The notes under the pieces: model-generated
What the model was told of the DNA's origin: nothing
Seen by the model: the letters and a program-made list of their open reading frames with translations, nothing else
The model's database searches: none
NCBI GenBank assembly: GCA_004835665.1
Contig: RBKR01000028.1
Coordinates: forward strand, 1 to 64,000
DNA: 64,000 nt
Direction of reading: 5' to 3'
Source: Phoma sp. XZ068
Lineage: Eukaryota > Ascomycota > Dothideomycetes > Pleosporales > Didymellaceae
Part shown: positions 8,893-18,500 of the stretch, piece by piece
Layout of the letters: every line of letters begins with the position of its first letter
Position numbering within the stretch: the stretch's first letter is position 1
Made by a program: the position numbers and the translations under genes

Positions 8893-10686
8893 ATGTCACC
8901 ATCTAATCTACCCTGGATCTCCGCGTTGGAAGATGCCGCCGAGCAATTCGATGGCGGGCCCCGGAGCTTCCCGCTAGCCAGCGAGTCGAGCTTTGCCCAC
9001 AGGCTCGCATACGACCCGCCGAACCTGGACTACCGAAAGCTGTTTTGGAACAAGGCCACTGTCTCGGACTCGCAGCGTGATGCTCTATTGCGCCCGCACA
9101 GCGCAGGCTGGCTGATTCCGGCCGAGACGAGTGTCTGCAAGCCTGTCTTTGTCGCCCACTCCGCGCTGTCGGCGATATGGCTGTTGAAGGAGACGCTCGA
9201 CGAGGACGCGCTGCCTGCTGATGCTTGGGCCCGGCTGGTCTCTGCAGCGCAGGATCTTGCCAGCAGCCCGAGCGACGGCTTCCAGAAGGAACCCCCTTCA
9301 GCGCAGCGGCCCCGCGATTCCCCACCACCGTCGACAAAGCGTGCTGCTGCATCCAGCTCAGCGCGGCCGTTGAAGCGCCTCCGACAAGCCACCGAGCCTC
9401 CCAGCCCTGCGACGCCGCTGGAAGCAGAGGACGAAGCGGAGGAACCTGAGCAGCTTGCGCCGCCCTGCGAACCCGAGGCGGCCGAGGACCCCAAAGAGCC
9501 CGTCCATGGACAGGTTGGACAGGAGGAACCCGCCCAGATCACAAGCGTCTCTAACAAAAACCGCCGTGCTGAGCGGGAGCGCGCCAGGAAGCTGGAGCTC
9601 ATACGAGCGCAGAAGAAACAGGACCTTGGGTTGGTACCGCCGCCCGACTCAGCGTCTCGCAGGGAACACGGTGCCTATGCCTCCATCTCGCGGCAGGATG
9701 AGCCGTTCATCTCTTGGATCCTCAAGCAGCCGGTCGATGATGGCGACAACCTGTACAGCAGTGCCCCAGCGCCTTACCTGACAGCTTCTGGCATGCTCGA
9801 CAAGGCCCGCTCCATCGGCAATAATACCTCCCAGGCCTCTGCGGCTGCCTTTCTGCGGAGCTGGCGCACACAAGGTTCACCCTTTGCGCAGGAGTCCGTG
9901 GAGGATCGCCCGCCCGCTTCCTCGCGCACCCGCTGGTCGCTGTCGCAGAAGAGCAGTGCCTCGACGGTGCCGAAGAGCGCGCTCGCCTCCGCCTGGAGCC
10001 TGTGCGATCGCTACGAGCAGGAGCTGGATATCATCCATATCAAGTACCGCTGGGCCATGGCTTTCCTCGGCAAGGCGTACACCGAGAGGATGGACCAGAT
10101 CAAGGAGCAAGACGTCGCCCGCAGCAGGGATGCCAAGAACCGAGGCGGCAGGGGCAAAGTCAGCTCCGAGGCCATGGACGCCCTGCTGCTGTCCGTCACC
10201 GCTACGTCGGGGCGTCAGCAGCGTCAGCGATTCAAGAAGCGGCTGCACCAAGCGCTCCGCTGGTACGAAGCAGCCAAGCAGCTTGGCTGGGGTATGCTCT
10301 GCCTGATGCCGCACGACATCATCTCCAACTCGTGGGTCGAGAACGATCTCCGCATCCCCTTCTGGCACATCTGGCTCACGTTGGTTGCGAAGGCGAATCC
10401 GGTGGCCCACAAAGCAAGCATGGCCTTGGACGCCTGGCTAGGCTCAGAAGGCATCTCTGGCGGATCCATCAGCGAGAAGGCAACGCTGTCGATCGAGGCA
10501 AACACGCCGACATCAGCGACGCAAGTGGAGGAGATTGAAGACAGCGAGCTGGAAGACGGCGAAGATGGTGACAACCACAGCGTCAAGCCTGCGCCCTCCC
10601 AAAGGACTACAAACAGCCCTGCGGCCGCCCGTGCAATGCGCCAGCTTACCTTGATCGAGCTCTGTAAGCCTTTTGCAGGCACATAG
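8893..10686 (+). CDS. TLH-partner protein P1, unknown function
   Basis: 597 residues. I do not recognise the family, but P2 and P3 in this window are clear paralogues. Shared blocks are an N-terminal region (about 10-125) with AEQFDGGPRSFPLASE, HSAGWL and CKPVFVAHS..SAIWLL; a basic, low-complexity segment with PLKRLRQ that could be a nuclear localisation signal; a helical region (about 205-330) around NKNRRAERERARKLE and AYASISRQDE; and a C-terminal region (about 370-525) with KYRWAMAFLGKAY, ALRWYEAAKQLGWGML.MPHD and a LGSEGI motif. The tail is acidic (DSELEDGEDGD) and ends with QLTLIELC (10,642-10,665), which resembles a PCNA-interacting peptide. No enzyme motif, signal peptide or membrane segment is seen. 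It lies divergent from TLH1, so a role beside the helicase is the natural inference. Confidence 0.88.
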   Translation: MSPSNLPWISALEDAAEQFDGGPRSFPLASESSFAHRLAYDPPNLDYRKLFWNKATVSDSQRDALLRPHSAGWLIPAETSVCKPVFVAHSALSAIWLLKETLDEDALPADAWARLVSAAQDLASSPSDGFQKEPPSAQRPRDSPPPSTKRAAASSSARPLKRLRQATEPPSPATPLEAEDEAEEPEQLAPPCEPEAAEDPKEPVHGQVGQEEPAQITSVSNKNRRAERERARKLELIRAQKKQDLGLVPPPDSASRREHGAYASISRQDEPFISWILKQPVDDGDNLYSSAPAPYLTASGMLDKARSIGNNTSQASAAAFLRSWRTQGSPFAQESVEDRPPASSRTRWSLSQKSSASTVPKSALASAWSLCDRYEQELDIIHIKYRWAMAFLGKAYTERMDQIKEQDVARSRDAKNRGGRGKVSSEAMDALLLSVTATSGRQQRQRFKKRLHQALRWYEAAKQLGWGMLCLMPHDIISNSWVENDLRIPFWHIWLTLVAKANPVAHKASMALDAWLGSEGISGGSISEKATLSIEANTPTSATQVEEIEDSELEDGEDGDNHSVKPAPSQRTTNSPAAARAMRQLTLIELCKPFAGT

Positions 10687-11362
10687 TGTGCTGTAATCAA
10701 TTGCTCTGTGCTGTGCATTTAGTGTGTTACTTTCTTGCGTTGGTGTTTACAGTGTTGATGTTCTGCTGTGTTGATGCAGTTGTTGTCCGCGCGCTAGCGC
10801 AACCCTAACCACAACATTAAACCCTACCCCCATGATTTACAAAGCCGATTTCGCTACAACTTGCACAGGTAATGCGGGTTATTGTCGCAAAACATATGTC
10901 CAAGTTTGAAGCAGATCCAATCTGTTGTTGCAGAACGACCGTAGTTGGGAGAAAAACCAACCGTACCCATGATAAGATATCCGCGGCAAATCTGTAGCCC
11001 TGGTCCCTAACAAATCCGTACCCCTAAATCAACCATTGGAATGGTTGGCCTACCCATCTGGGTTAGTGTTTCTGTGCGAGTGCAACTCAAAACACTGTAT
11101 CTGAATTTCTAAAACCTTACCCAAAAAGAGAGTTACTTTTCACTCTGTTGTTGCTACAAGCAGGTGGCTGGTTGGTGTGGTTTGGTGTGGTGATGCGGAC
11201 CGACTTTCGGCGGCAATTTGTACGAAAGTTCAGCGGCCACCACCACCCTCGATCGTTCCACCACCACACCGGCTACTACCCTATACATTGATCAACTACC
11301 TCTTACACTAATTACCTACCTCCTGAATTAGTTACCTACCTCCTGAATTAATTATCTACCTC
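10687..11362. other. Intergenic region between P1 and P2
   Basis: 676 bp without a gene. It contains degenerate telomere-like CCCTAACC and ACCCTACCCC near 10,801-10,830 and G/T-rich GGTTGGTGTGGTTTGGTGTGG at about 11,170 facing a C/A-rich counterpart at about 11,235-11,270. About three copies of a roughly 19-bp CTACCTCCTGAATTAGTTA unit lie at 11,297-11,360, directly before the P2 start codon. No helicase remnant is seen, so P2 has no divergent partner. Confidence 0.7.
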
Positions 11363-13051
11363 ATGGGTTGGTCAACTACGTTATGCGAGGCTGCTGAGCA
11401 GTTTGACGGGGGCGCGCGCAGCTTTCCTTTCGCGAGCGAGCTCAGCATTGTAGACAAGTATGGGTACGATCCGCCAAATGAAGACTACGCGAAGCTCTTC
11501 TCCTGCCAGGCAACGGTTCCAAGCTCGAAGCGCAGCAGCCACCACAGACCTCACAGCGCAGGCTGGCTGGTCCCAACCGAAGACACCGACAGCGTGTGCA
11601 AGCCAGTCTTCGTTGCCCACTCTCTCCTCTCCGCCATCTGGTTGTTGCACGAATCGCTGCCAGAGGGCGCCTTGTCTGACGAGGCCTGGAATCGCCTCGT
11701 CTGCGCAGCCCAGTCGCTTGCAGAAGGCACGGGGGAAGCACCGCCATCCGCGCAAAAGCCGTCTGCCTCTCCTGCTGATCGCAGAAAGCGGCCAACTCCT
11801 TCTTTGTGCGTGTTGCCGCCAAAGCGCGCGCGCACGGAACCCGCAGAGACGCCTCTAAGCAGCCCTCAGCAGCCAGAGCACGGTGAACAATTTGCGCAGC
11901 GCACCACCAGCATCACCAACAACAACCGCCGCGCTGAGCAAGCACGCACGAGGAAACTAGACGATGCTCGCCGCAAGAACCGGCTCAGTCTTGGCTTGAG
12001 AGAGCCGGGCAGCGAGGCGTCCTCTGCAGAGCGCGCGGCGTATGCTTCCATCTCGCGACAAGATGAGGCTCTTGTCGCGTGGATCATCAAACAGCCCGTC
12101 GCAGAGCACGCCGACTTCTACAGCACTGCCCAGGCGCCCTATGCCAAGGCTTGCGAGCTTCTGGAGAAGGCGCGCGCGCTGGGCAACCCATCTTCTCGCC
12201 ACCACGCTGCCCAGTTCCTGCAGACCTGGCGGGAGCGCGGTTCGCCCTTTGGGGGTGGGGTCGCTGTGCGGCACGACGTGCTTCGCTACTCGCAGCGAGG
12301 GCGCGATGTGCCTCTATTGCAGTCTGCCTACCCCAGCACAACAGATGGAGAGTTCTGCCTGGCTTGGGACAGGTGCAGGCGCTACGCGGGCATGCTGGCT
12401 GCTGTGAACATCGAGTACAGGTGGGCTGAAGCGCTGCTAGGCAAGGCGTACGCCGACAAGATCCTTCAGATCCAGGAGGACGACCACGCGATCAGCAGCA
12501 GCCGCAGCAGATCGCGCAGCCGCAACGGCAAGGGGCAGGTCCGCACCGAGGCCATCGCAGCCCTACTGGCGCTCGTCAACCCACACGCTACTCCCAAGGA
12601 TAGAGAGGCCTTCCGCAAACGCCTGACAGTAGCCACGCGCTGGTACAGGGTCGCCGAGGGATTAGGCTGGGGCACGCTCATGCTCATGCCACACGACAAG
12701 ATTGCAAGCTCCTGGATCGAGTCCACAGTCCGCGCCTGGGGCCTGGATGCCTGGATTGAACTGGTGAAGAAGATCCGCCCAGACGTCTGCGCTGCGAGCA
12801 AGGCGCTTGAGAACTGGCTAGGGCCAGAAGGCATCGCTGGGTGTCCTATCGGCGAAAAAGAGATGCTGAGCATTGAGGCAGACGCGCCGACAGCGAGCTA
12901 TGCAATTGAGGAGATTCTTGACAGCGAGGAGGACGACAACAGCGTTGTTGAGCTGTCGCAGGCACACGCAAGCCCAGTGAGCTCTGTCGCAGATGCGCCG
13001 CTGCGCCAGATGACGCTGCTAGAGTTGTTCCACCCTGTAGACGAAGTATGA
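11363..13051 (+). CDS. TLH-partner protein P2, orphan copy
   Basis: 562 residues, paralogous to P1 and P3 along its whole length. It has CEAAEQFDGGARSFPFASE near the N-terminus, then HSAGWLVP, CKPVFVAHSLLSAIWLL, basic PPKRARTE, NNNRRAEQARTRKLD, AYASISRQDEALVAWIIKQP, YRWAEALLGKAYADK, TRWYRVAEGLGWGTLMLMPHD and NWLGPEGI, then an acidic EEILDSEEDDNS stretch. The C-terminal QMTLLELF (13,007-13,030) is the closest match to a PIP-box of the three. An unusual RS-like stretch, SSSRSRSRSRNGKGQ, lies at about residue 375. The frame is intact although no TLH gene lies upstream. It is in tandem with P1, and the transposon at 13,180 begins 128 bp after its stop codon. Confidence 0.87.
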   Translation: MGWSTTLCEAAEQFDGGARSFPFASELSIVDKYGYDPPNEDYAKLFSCQATVPSSKRSSHHRPHSAGWLVPTEDTDSVCKPVFVAHSLLSAIWLLHESLPEGALSDEAWNRLVCAAQSLAEGTGEAPPSAQKPSASPADRRKRPTPSLCVLPPKRARTEPAETPLSSPQQPEHGEQFAQRTTSITNNNRRAEQARTRKLDDARRKNRLSLGLREPGSEASSAERAAYASISRQDEALVAWIIKQPVAEHADFYSTAQAPYAKACELLEKARALGNPSSRHHAAQFLQTWRERGSPFGGGVAVRHDVLRYSQRGRDVPLLQSAYPSTTDGEFCLAWDRCRRYAGMLAAVNIEYRWAEALLGKAYADKILQIQEDDHAISSSRSRSRSRNGKGQVRTEAIAALLALVNPHATPKDREAFRKRLTVATRWYRVAEGLGWGTLMLMPHDKIASSWIESTVRAWGLDAWIELVKKIRPDVCAASKALENWLGPEGIAGCPIGEKEMLSIEADAPTASYAIEEILDSEEDDNSVVELSQAHASPVSSVADAPLRQMTLLELFHPVDEV

Positions 13052-13179
13052 TGTTCCTCCAGCGTGGGTTACTTACCGTGCAGATATGTAATGTTAGCAG
13101 GCTTCTTGCATTTGAAAATTCTTGCTGCAGGTGTTGCATTTTCGTAGTAGTTGCAGCTTCACGTTGGTTCGGCGCAATA

Positions 13180-15324
13180 CCGTGATCGGCCACCCGATGC
13201 GCACGGTCACCCAATGCGCACCCCACCACTTTTTGGGGTATCACCAAAATGAGGCTATTAAGCCACATACAATAGATATTATCACAAGAATTTCTGGTGG
13301 ATTGCTCTATAAACCTATGCAACAAACTTTGCTACTGAAATCGTTTTGGTGGAGCGATCTTGCGGCCACGGCTGTTGAGTTTTGGTGGTGGGGATGGGAA
13401 ACGATCATGAGCGATAGGCCGACTACCACCACCCACACCACCGCGATTTTGCTTCTTTCTGGGTGCTGTAGACTGTGAGGCCTTTCGCTTACCTGTTTTG
13501 GGTAATAGTATAGCTTTTTGAGCGTCGCGAGCTTGTTTCTCATGCTGTTTTTCTGCCCGGCGTTCAGCTACTTCGGCGTCCTTCACAGCTTTGACCCGGG
13601 CCCGCTCCTCCTTCTCTGCTGCACGCCGCGCCTGCTTCTCGTCCTTCTCTTTTTGTTGTAGTAGCTTTTTGGTCTGTTGAAGCTCTCGTTTAGTCGCCTT
13701 TTCCAGTTCCAACTGCTCCTCATAGGCCTCATTTGCGCGGTCGCGTGCGTCGGCCTCTTGTTTAGATGAAGGACTCCACCAAACTGCGCCGCCATGCCTC
13801 TCAATTCGACGTGTGTATAGAGGTAGTACCTTCTGCTTCTTTGGCTTCTTCTTCTGAGTCGCCAGCTCTGTTTTGGCCTCTTCTAATTCGTGTTGTACCA
13901 ACTCAAACTGCACGTGGAGTTGGTGGATAGCCTGTTCAAGCGGGCCTAATTGACTACTACCTTCATCCCCCACAACCTCCCGCAATAGAGACTTGGCTTT
14001 TAGCCAGTTTGGTGCAGTAGGTGCAGCGGTAGGTGCTGTTTGTTCAGGCGGAGTTGCGAGCTTAACTAGAGTTGGTGGCTTGAACTTATCGAGTACAACG
14101 TCGGCGTTGCGTGGGTGAATACCTGTGGCTGAGAAGGACGTCTCAACCAACGTTTTGGTGAAGGTATTCACCCAAGCCGGCCAGAATAGGTTGAAGAAGT
14201 CGCTCTTATTTATAGAGACTATGCCTTGGCCTCTCTGAGTGCAAGCATCTAGCTCCTTGGTGTAGTTTTGGGCGAGCGGCTTGAAGCAAACCACATCCAA
14301 CGGCTGCAACGTGTGGGTGGAGTGAGGTGGATAGACCATCAATAGTACCTTGTGAGCGTCGCAGTAGTCGATGAAGGCCTTCGTTATATGGCTACCGTGA
14401 CCGTCTAGGATAAGTAGGCGCCACCTTCTACGAGATTTTGGTGCAGTGTACCGCTCAAACACCTGTTCAAGCCACGCCAAACCTAAATCGTCGTTCGTCC
14501 AACCAGTAGGTGAGGTGGTAAAGAAGATATCGTGTTTTTTTGGGTTGATTGGGGCTACCCAGCTCGCCTGAACGGCTCGCCCAGCTGGTGGATGGATGAT
14601 GCAAGGCGGTAGTACTGATCCATCGGCGCATATTGTCGCTAGGAGGGTTATCCACTCGCGGTTACCGTCGTGGAGACTCTGCCTGAAGTGCTTTTGGTGG
14701 TATAGTACCTTGTCAAAGATCCGTTTACTCCTCCCAGTGACCCCAATCGCGAAGCCCTTCTCATCCATATTGTAGGTATTCTCAGGTAGCACGTTGTACT
14801 CAGCCATTTTGCTGTGCAGTAGTTCGAAGTATACTTGATACTTCTCACAAGAATCAGCGTGGTGACGACCAGCTTCCATAGGCGTGGTCCACGCAGGAAG
14901 AAGTACATCGGCGTGACGGTTGAGGAAGCGGGTTATCCACCTCTCGGAAGGCTCCCAACGACACAGAGGCGTTACAAAATTAGTTACCATTTGCCTTGTA
15001 GGCATAAGGTGCCTCTCTGTAAGCTCTCTGATATATTTTACAACCTCTACCTCATCGCGTGGGTGGAGTAGACGTCGCTGCAATGCCTCTTCTTGGTGGG
15101 GTATTACCTGACCTTGGTGTTGACGCGTCAAAGTTGATCGGCTGCAACCATGTTTTTTGGCAAGTGCTTGGTATGAAAGTTTTGCTCCTGGTTTTAATCT
15201 ATCTATCTCTGCAAGGGCTTCTTGTAAAGGCATTGTGGTGTTGAGCTATAGTAGGTTCAAAAACAAGATGAATTGAGGTGGGGTGTGCATCGGGTGACCG
15301 TGCGCATCGGGTGGCCGATCACGG
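13180..15324 (-). mobile_element. Complete pogo/Fot-type DNA transposon with TIRs and TA target duplication
   Basis: Terminal inverted repeats of about 47 bp match with only two differences; both ends start CCGTGATCGGCCACCCGATG when read inward. TA lies directly outside each end (13,178-13,179 and 15,325-15,326), the target duplication expected for the Tc1-mariner-pogo superfamily. The element is 2,145 bp and encodes one intact transposase. Each TIR contains an internal repeat of the form CACCCGATGCGCACGGT. Its near-perfect ends and open frame suggest recent insertion between P2 and TLH2. Confidence 0.93.
13332..15233 (-). CDS. Pogo/Fot-like DDE transposase, intact
   Basis: 633 residues, cutting and joining DNA in the nucleus at its element's ends. 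The N-terminus has a psq-type helix-turn-helix (LSYQALAKKHGCSRSTLTR), followed by a CENP-B-like helix-turn-helix region (ELTERHLMPTRQMV...ERWITRFLNRHAD). The DDE_1 catalytic core shows YNMDEKGF (D at about 155), LILDGHGSH (D at about 275) and LQPLDVV (D at about 311), the DDD arrangement usual in pogo elements. A long Lys/Arg/Glu coiled-coil-like segment (about 440-580) and a basic tail ending SRGRKIAPPKRFQ follow. The copies at 56.5-58.6 kb and 58.6-60.7 kb are relatives with broken frames, so this is the only copy in the window that could still be active. Confidence 0.93.
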   Translation of the reverse strand: MPLQEALAEIDRLKPGAKLSYQALAKKHGCSRSTLTRQHQGQVIPHQEEALQRRLLHPRDEVEVVKYIRELTERHLMPTRQMVTNFVTPLCRWEPSERWITRFLNRHADVLLPAWTTPMEAGRHHADSCEKYQVYFELLHSKMAEYNVLPENTYNMDEKGFAIGVTGRSKRIFDKVLYHQKHFRQSLHDGNREWITLLATICADGSVLPPCIIHPPAGRAVQASWVAPINPKKHDIFFTTSPTGWTNDDLGLAWLEQVFERYTAPKSRRRWRLLILDGHGSHITKAFIDYCDAHKVLLMVYPPHSTHTLQPLDVVCFKPLAQNYTKELDACTQRGQGIVSINKSDFFNLFWPAWVNTFTKTLVETSFSATGIHPRNADVVLDKFKPPTLVKLATPPEQTAPTAAPTAPNWLKAKSLLREVVGDEGSSQLGPLEQAIHQLHVQFELVQHELEEAKTELATQKKKPKKQKVLPLYTRRIERHGGAVWWSPSSKQEADARDRANEAYEEQLELEKATKRELQQTKKLLQQKEKDEKQARRAAEKEERARVKAVKDAEVAERRAEKQHEKQARDAQKAILLPKTGKRKASQSTAPRKKQNRGGVGGGSRPIAHDRFPSPPPKLNSRGRKIAPPKRFQ

Positions 15325-15532
15325 TAACGGTCAAACCTCTGCCTCACCAAAACTACGCCAACAACGTTGCACAGTGCTTCTGTGTAAACGCAACATAAAA
15401 CCCTAATCCCAAGTATGCCAATCGAATCTGCGGGTACAGCTTAGGGTCTGACAACTTTTTGCGTCAAGTTGCTGCTTTTTGTAACCCTAACTGATTTCTT
15501 TAAGATTTTGAAATCAGTAATGCCCCTGTTGT

Positions 15533-18500
15533 TCAGAACGCTTGGACCCCTAGGAAATCCGCAGGACCATTACTGTTCATCCTAGAAGAGTTAGACAGAA
15601 AATCTTTCGCAGCTGGCTCCAACTTATAGCCGAGCGACTTCTCTACGTGTCCCCCTCTGGCCTGCCAGTACGCTCTTAGGACGATGGATTCGCTGCTTGC
15701 ACCTGTTCGTCCAGCTCGACCGCTCTCTTGGACGTACTGGAGCAGCAGACGACACATGGAAACGTGAATCACGACCCTGACGCCTGCAGCATCCAATCCA
15801 AGGCTGAGCATGCTGGTGGCCGTGCATAGCTTCTCCAGCCCTGATGTGAAGTTGCGGACCATACGCGCCTTGTCGTCGTCGGTGGCCATCTCGCGGTAGT
15901 ACGCTGAGCACCGGAGGAGCTTTGCAAGCCGCTTGGTCTCCTCTATGCTTGTACAAAACACAAGGATCTGCGCTTCAGGTCCGTATTTCTTCCTCTTTGC
16001 TGCAACGAGCGTGGTAAGCACGCCGTCTAGCGTGCCACGCTCGTAGTCCAGCACCTGGTAAGCAATGTTCGTTCGCGTAGTGCGCTCATCGCGGCAGATA
16101 GTCAAGGTCTTTAGGTTAAGCCCTGCAGTCTGCAGGAAGGCAGGCTGCAGCGTGGGCGGCAGGGTCGCTGTAAGGTAGATAACCTGCGTGCCCTTCTCCG
16201 TCATCTCTGTCAGCTTAAGGACGTCTGGTCGCCAGGCTGCGTTCGACTCCAGCAGCACGTGGCACTCGTCGATCACGATGCGGTCTAGCTGTTGCAGCAT
16301 GCGCTTCTCGTCGATGAACCGGCTGAAGGCCTTTGTAACTGCACTCTCAGGCGTCGCCAGGACAATGCGGGCCCAGTACGGCGGCCGTCTCCCGTCCCAC
16401 TTTGCGCAGGGGATGCCCAGCTCATCGCAGCGGTACTGCAGGCTGTCTCTCAGGGCGTTGAGCGGCGCAATGACGACGGTAACGGCGCCTGGCGAGAGAG
16501 ACGCAGGAAGCATGAACAGCATGCTCTTGCCTGTACCTGTAGCCATCACGGCCAGCACACGCAACCGTCGCTGCACGATTGCCTGGAGGCATTCCTCCTG
16601 CTTGCCTCGATACTCAGCGTCTGGTCGTCTAGCAAGTCGCCTAAACTCAGGCTTGAGGTCTGCTGCCGCAAGCGCCGACCAGCGCTGGAGCGCCTGTTTC
16701 TCTTGCTGCGCAAGCATCTCTGCTCGGACGCCAGGATGCATGCGACCGTCCTCCCAGGCAGAGGCAAACTCCAGCACGCGGTGCCAATCCATGCTCACCC
16801 GCCGGAAGCTCTCACGCTCTGCCATGGTCTGGAAGGGCGACTCCTTCATAGAGCGGCCGTAGTTCATCTCCTCTGTCTGCAGCGTGTGGCCCGACTGCAG
16901 CGCGCGTGCATCGTCCAGCACAAGCTCCTTGCCCCAGTAGAGCGACTCTAGAAAGTCGCGCGCTTGTCCGTCCTTTGCCAGCTCTCGATGAATGGCAGGA
17001 TAAGCGTGCCGCCATGCGCGAGTACCGAGAGCAGCGCCCATGTAGCGGAAGGTCTGCTCGCGCAGGACGCGGCGTATGCGGTCAGTGCCCCAGTATCCGT
17101 CCGGGTTAGCTGGCTTGGGCTTCTGCTGGCTCGACTGGCTGACTTCCTCTCCATCCTCACCGCTACCACCGCTGTCGCTGTCGCTATCGCTCTCCCCATC
17201 ATCCCCCCACTGCTCCTCTGGTGCTGGCTCCCAGATGAAGGCCGTCCGACGGGTGACGCCGCTGTGCAGCGCCTGCAGGGCGTTGATGAATGGTCGACCA
17301 AGCCCAAGAAAGTAGACCACCAGCTCGCTCACCTCTCGCGGCACGTAGCGGTGAATCATCTTGACACGCTTGCTAAAGCTGTACCCTTTGTGGTAGGTGG
17401 TGGTGAAGGAGAGCAGCCCTCCCTCTGCGAATACGCCTCGGTAGCCTACGCCTTCCGCGCTGTTCTCGCACTGTATCGAGGTGATCTCTGTCCCTCGACC
17501 GGGTCCGCCGCCAGACAGGTGGACGAGCGCGAAGAGGCTCTCTTTGAATCTGCGCACGCCCCGCATGTACTCGCACACGGCATGGTCACGCCACAGCGCA
17601 CGTGCTGGCTGCTGGCTGCTGTCTACTCCGCAGAGGAACCTGTCTCGCAGCGTTGCTTCGGCCAACACACGGTCGAGAAGCCACTTCGGCCAGTCGTCTA
17701 GCTTGTTGCTGGGATGCTTCAAGAAACTCCAGCCAGTAGCCAGCTCAGCGGGCTGATCGACGAGTCTGTCCATAGACAGATCTGGCAATGGCGTGGTGCC
17801 CGGACGGACACAGTCGCGCTCGTCGAGGTCTAATAGCAGAACGTCTTTCAGCAGCTGCAGCCGCACGGTCTCGCAGAGCCCCTTCACCATAGATCGCAGA
17901 TCAGCTAGCGTGAAGCTCTGCTTATCGACAAGAAGACGGTCTCTATCCCACGCCACGATTCCGGGAGTGTTGTGCTTCTTCGCTTCAGTCCGGGCAAGCG
18001 TGCGTAGACGCAGCATCCGGTTCATCGGACTCGGCGTGCCCTTGTAGTCGCATAGCGTCAGGAACCGCTCTGACATCTCCCTCACCAGCTCGTACGCAGT
18101 AGGTGCTGTGTCTGGATCCCTGAGGAGCGCATCTTCACGTTGACAGTGCGCGTAATGTATAACAAGCGCCTTGGAGGTGGTGATGAGAGCAGACAATGTT
18201 GGCGAGAACTCGTGCGCTGGAACCCATCCACCGCCGTGGTCATCGTCCTTCAGCCCCAGGACGGCTACACCGCTCAGCAATGCGCTCTCGTGCTCGTTGC
18301 CAGACAGGCTGTGGTCTAAGAGAGCAATCCAGAGCTGCAGACAACCTGCTTCTAGCTGCTCGCTCTTCCCAGCATTTCCTGAACGCGCAATCTGCTGGAG
18401 CGACCACAGGAGCGCATCTTGTTTGTCCGTGAGCTGGTAAGGCGGCCGCTCTGTCTGCTCGTAGGTGCGCCACAGGTAGCAGAGGATCTGGATCAGCTTC

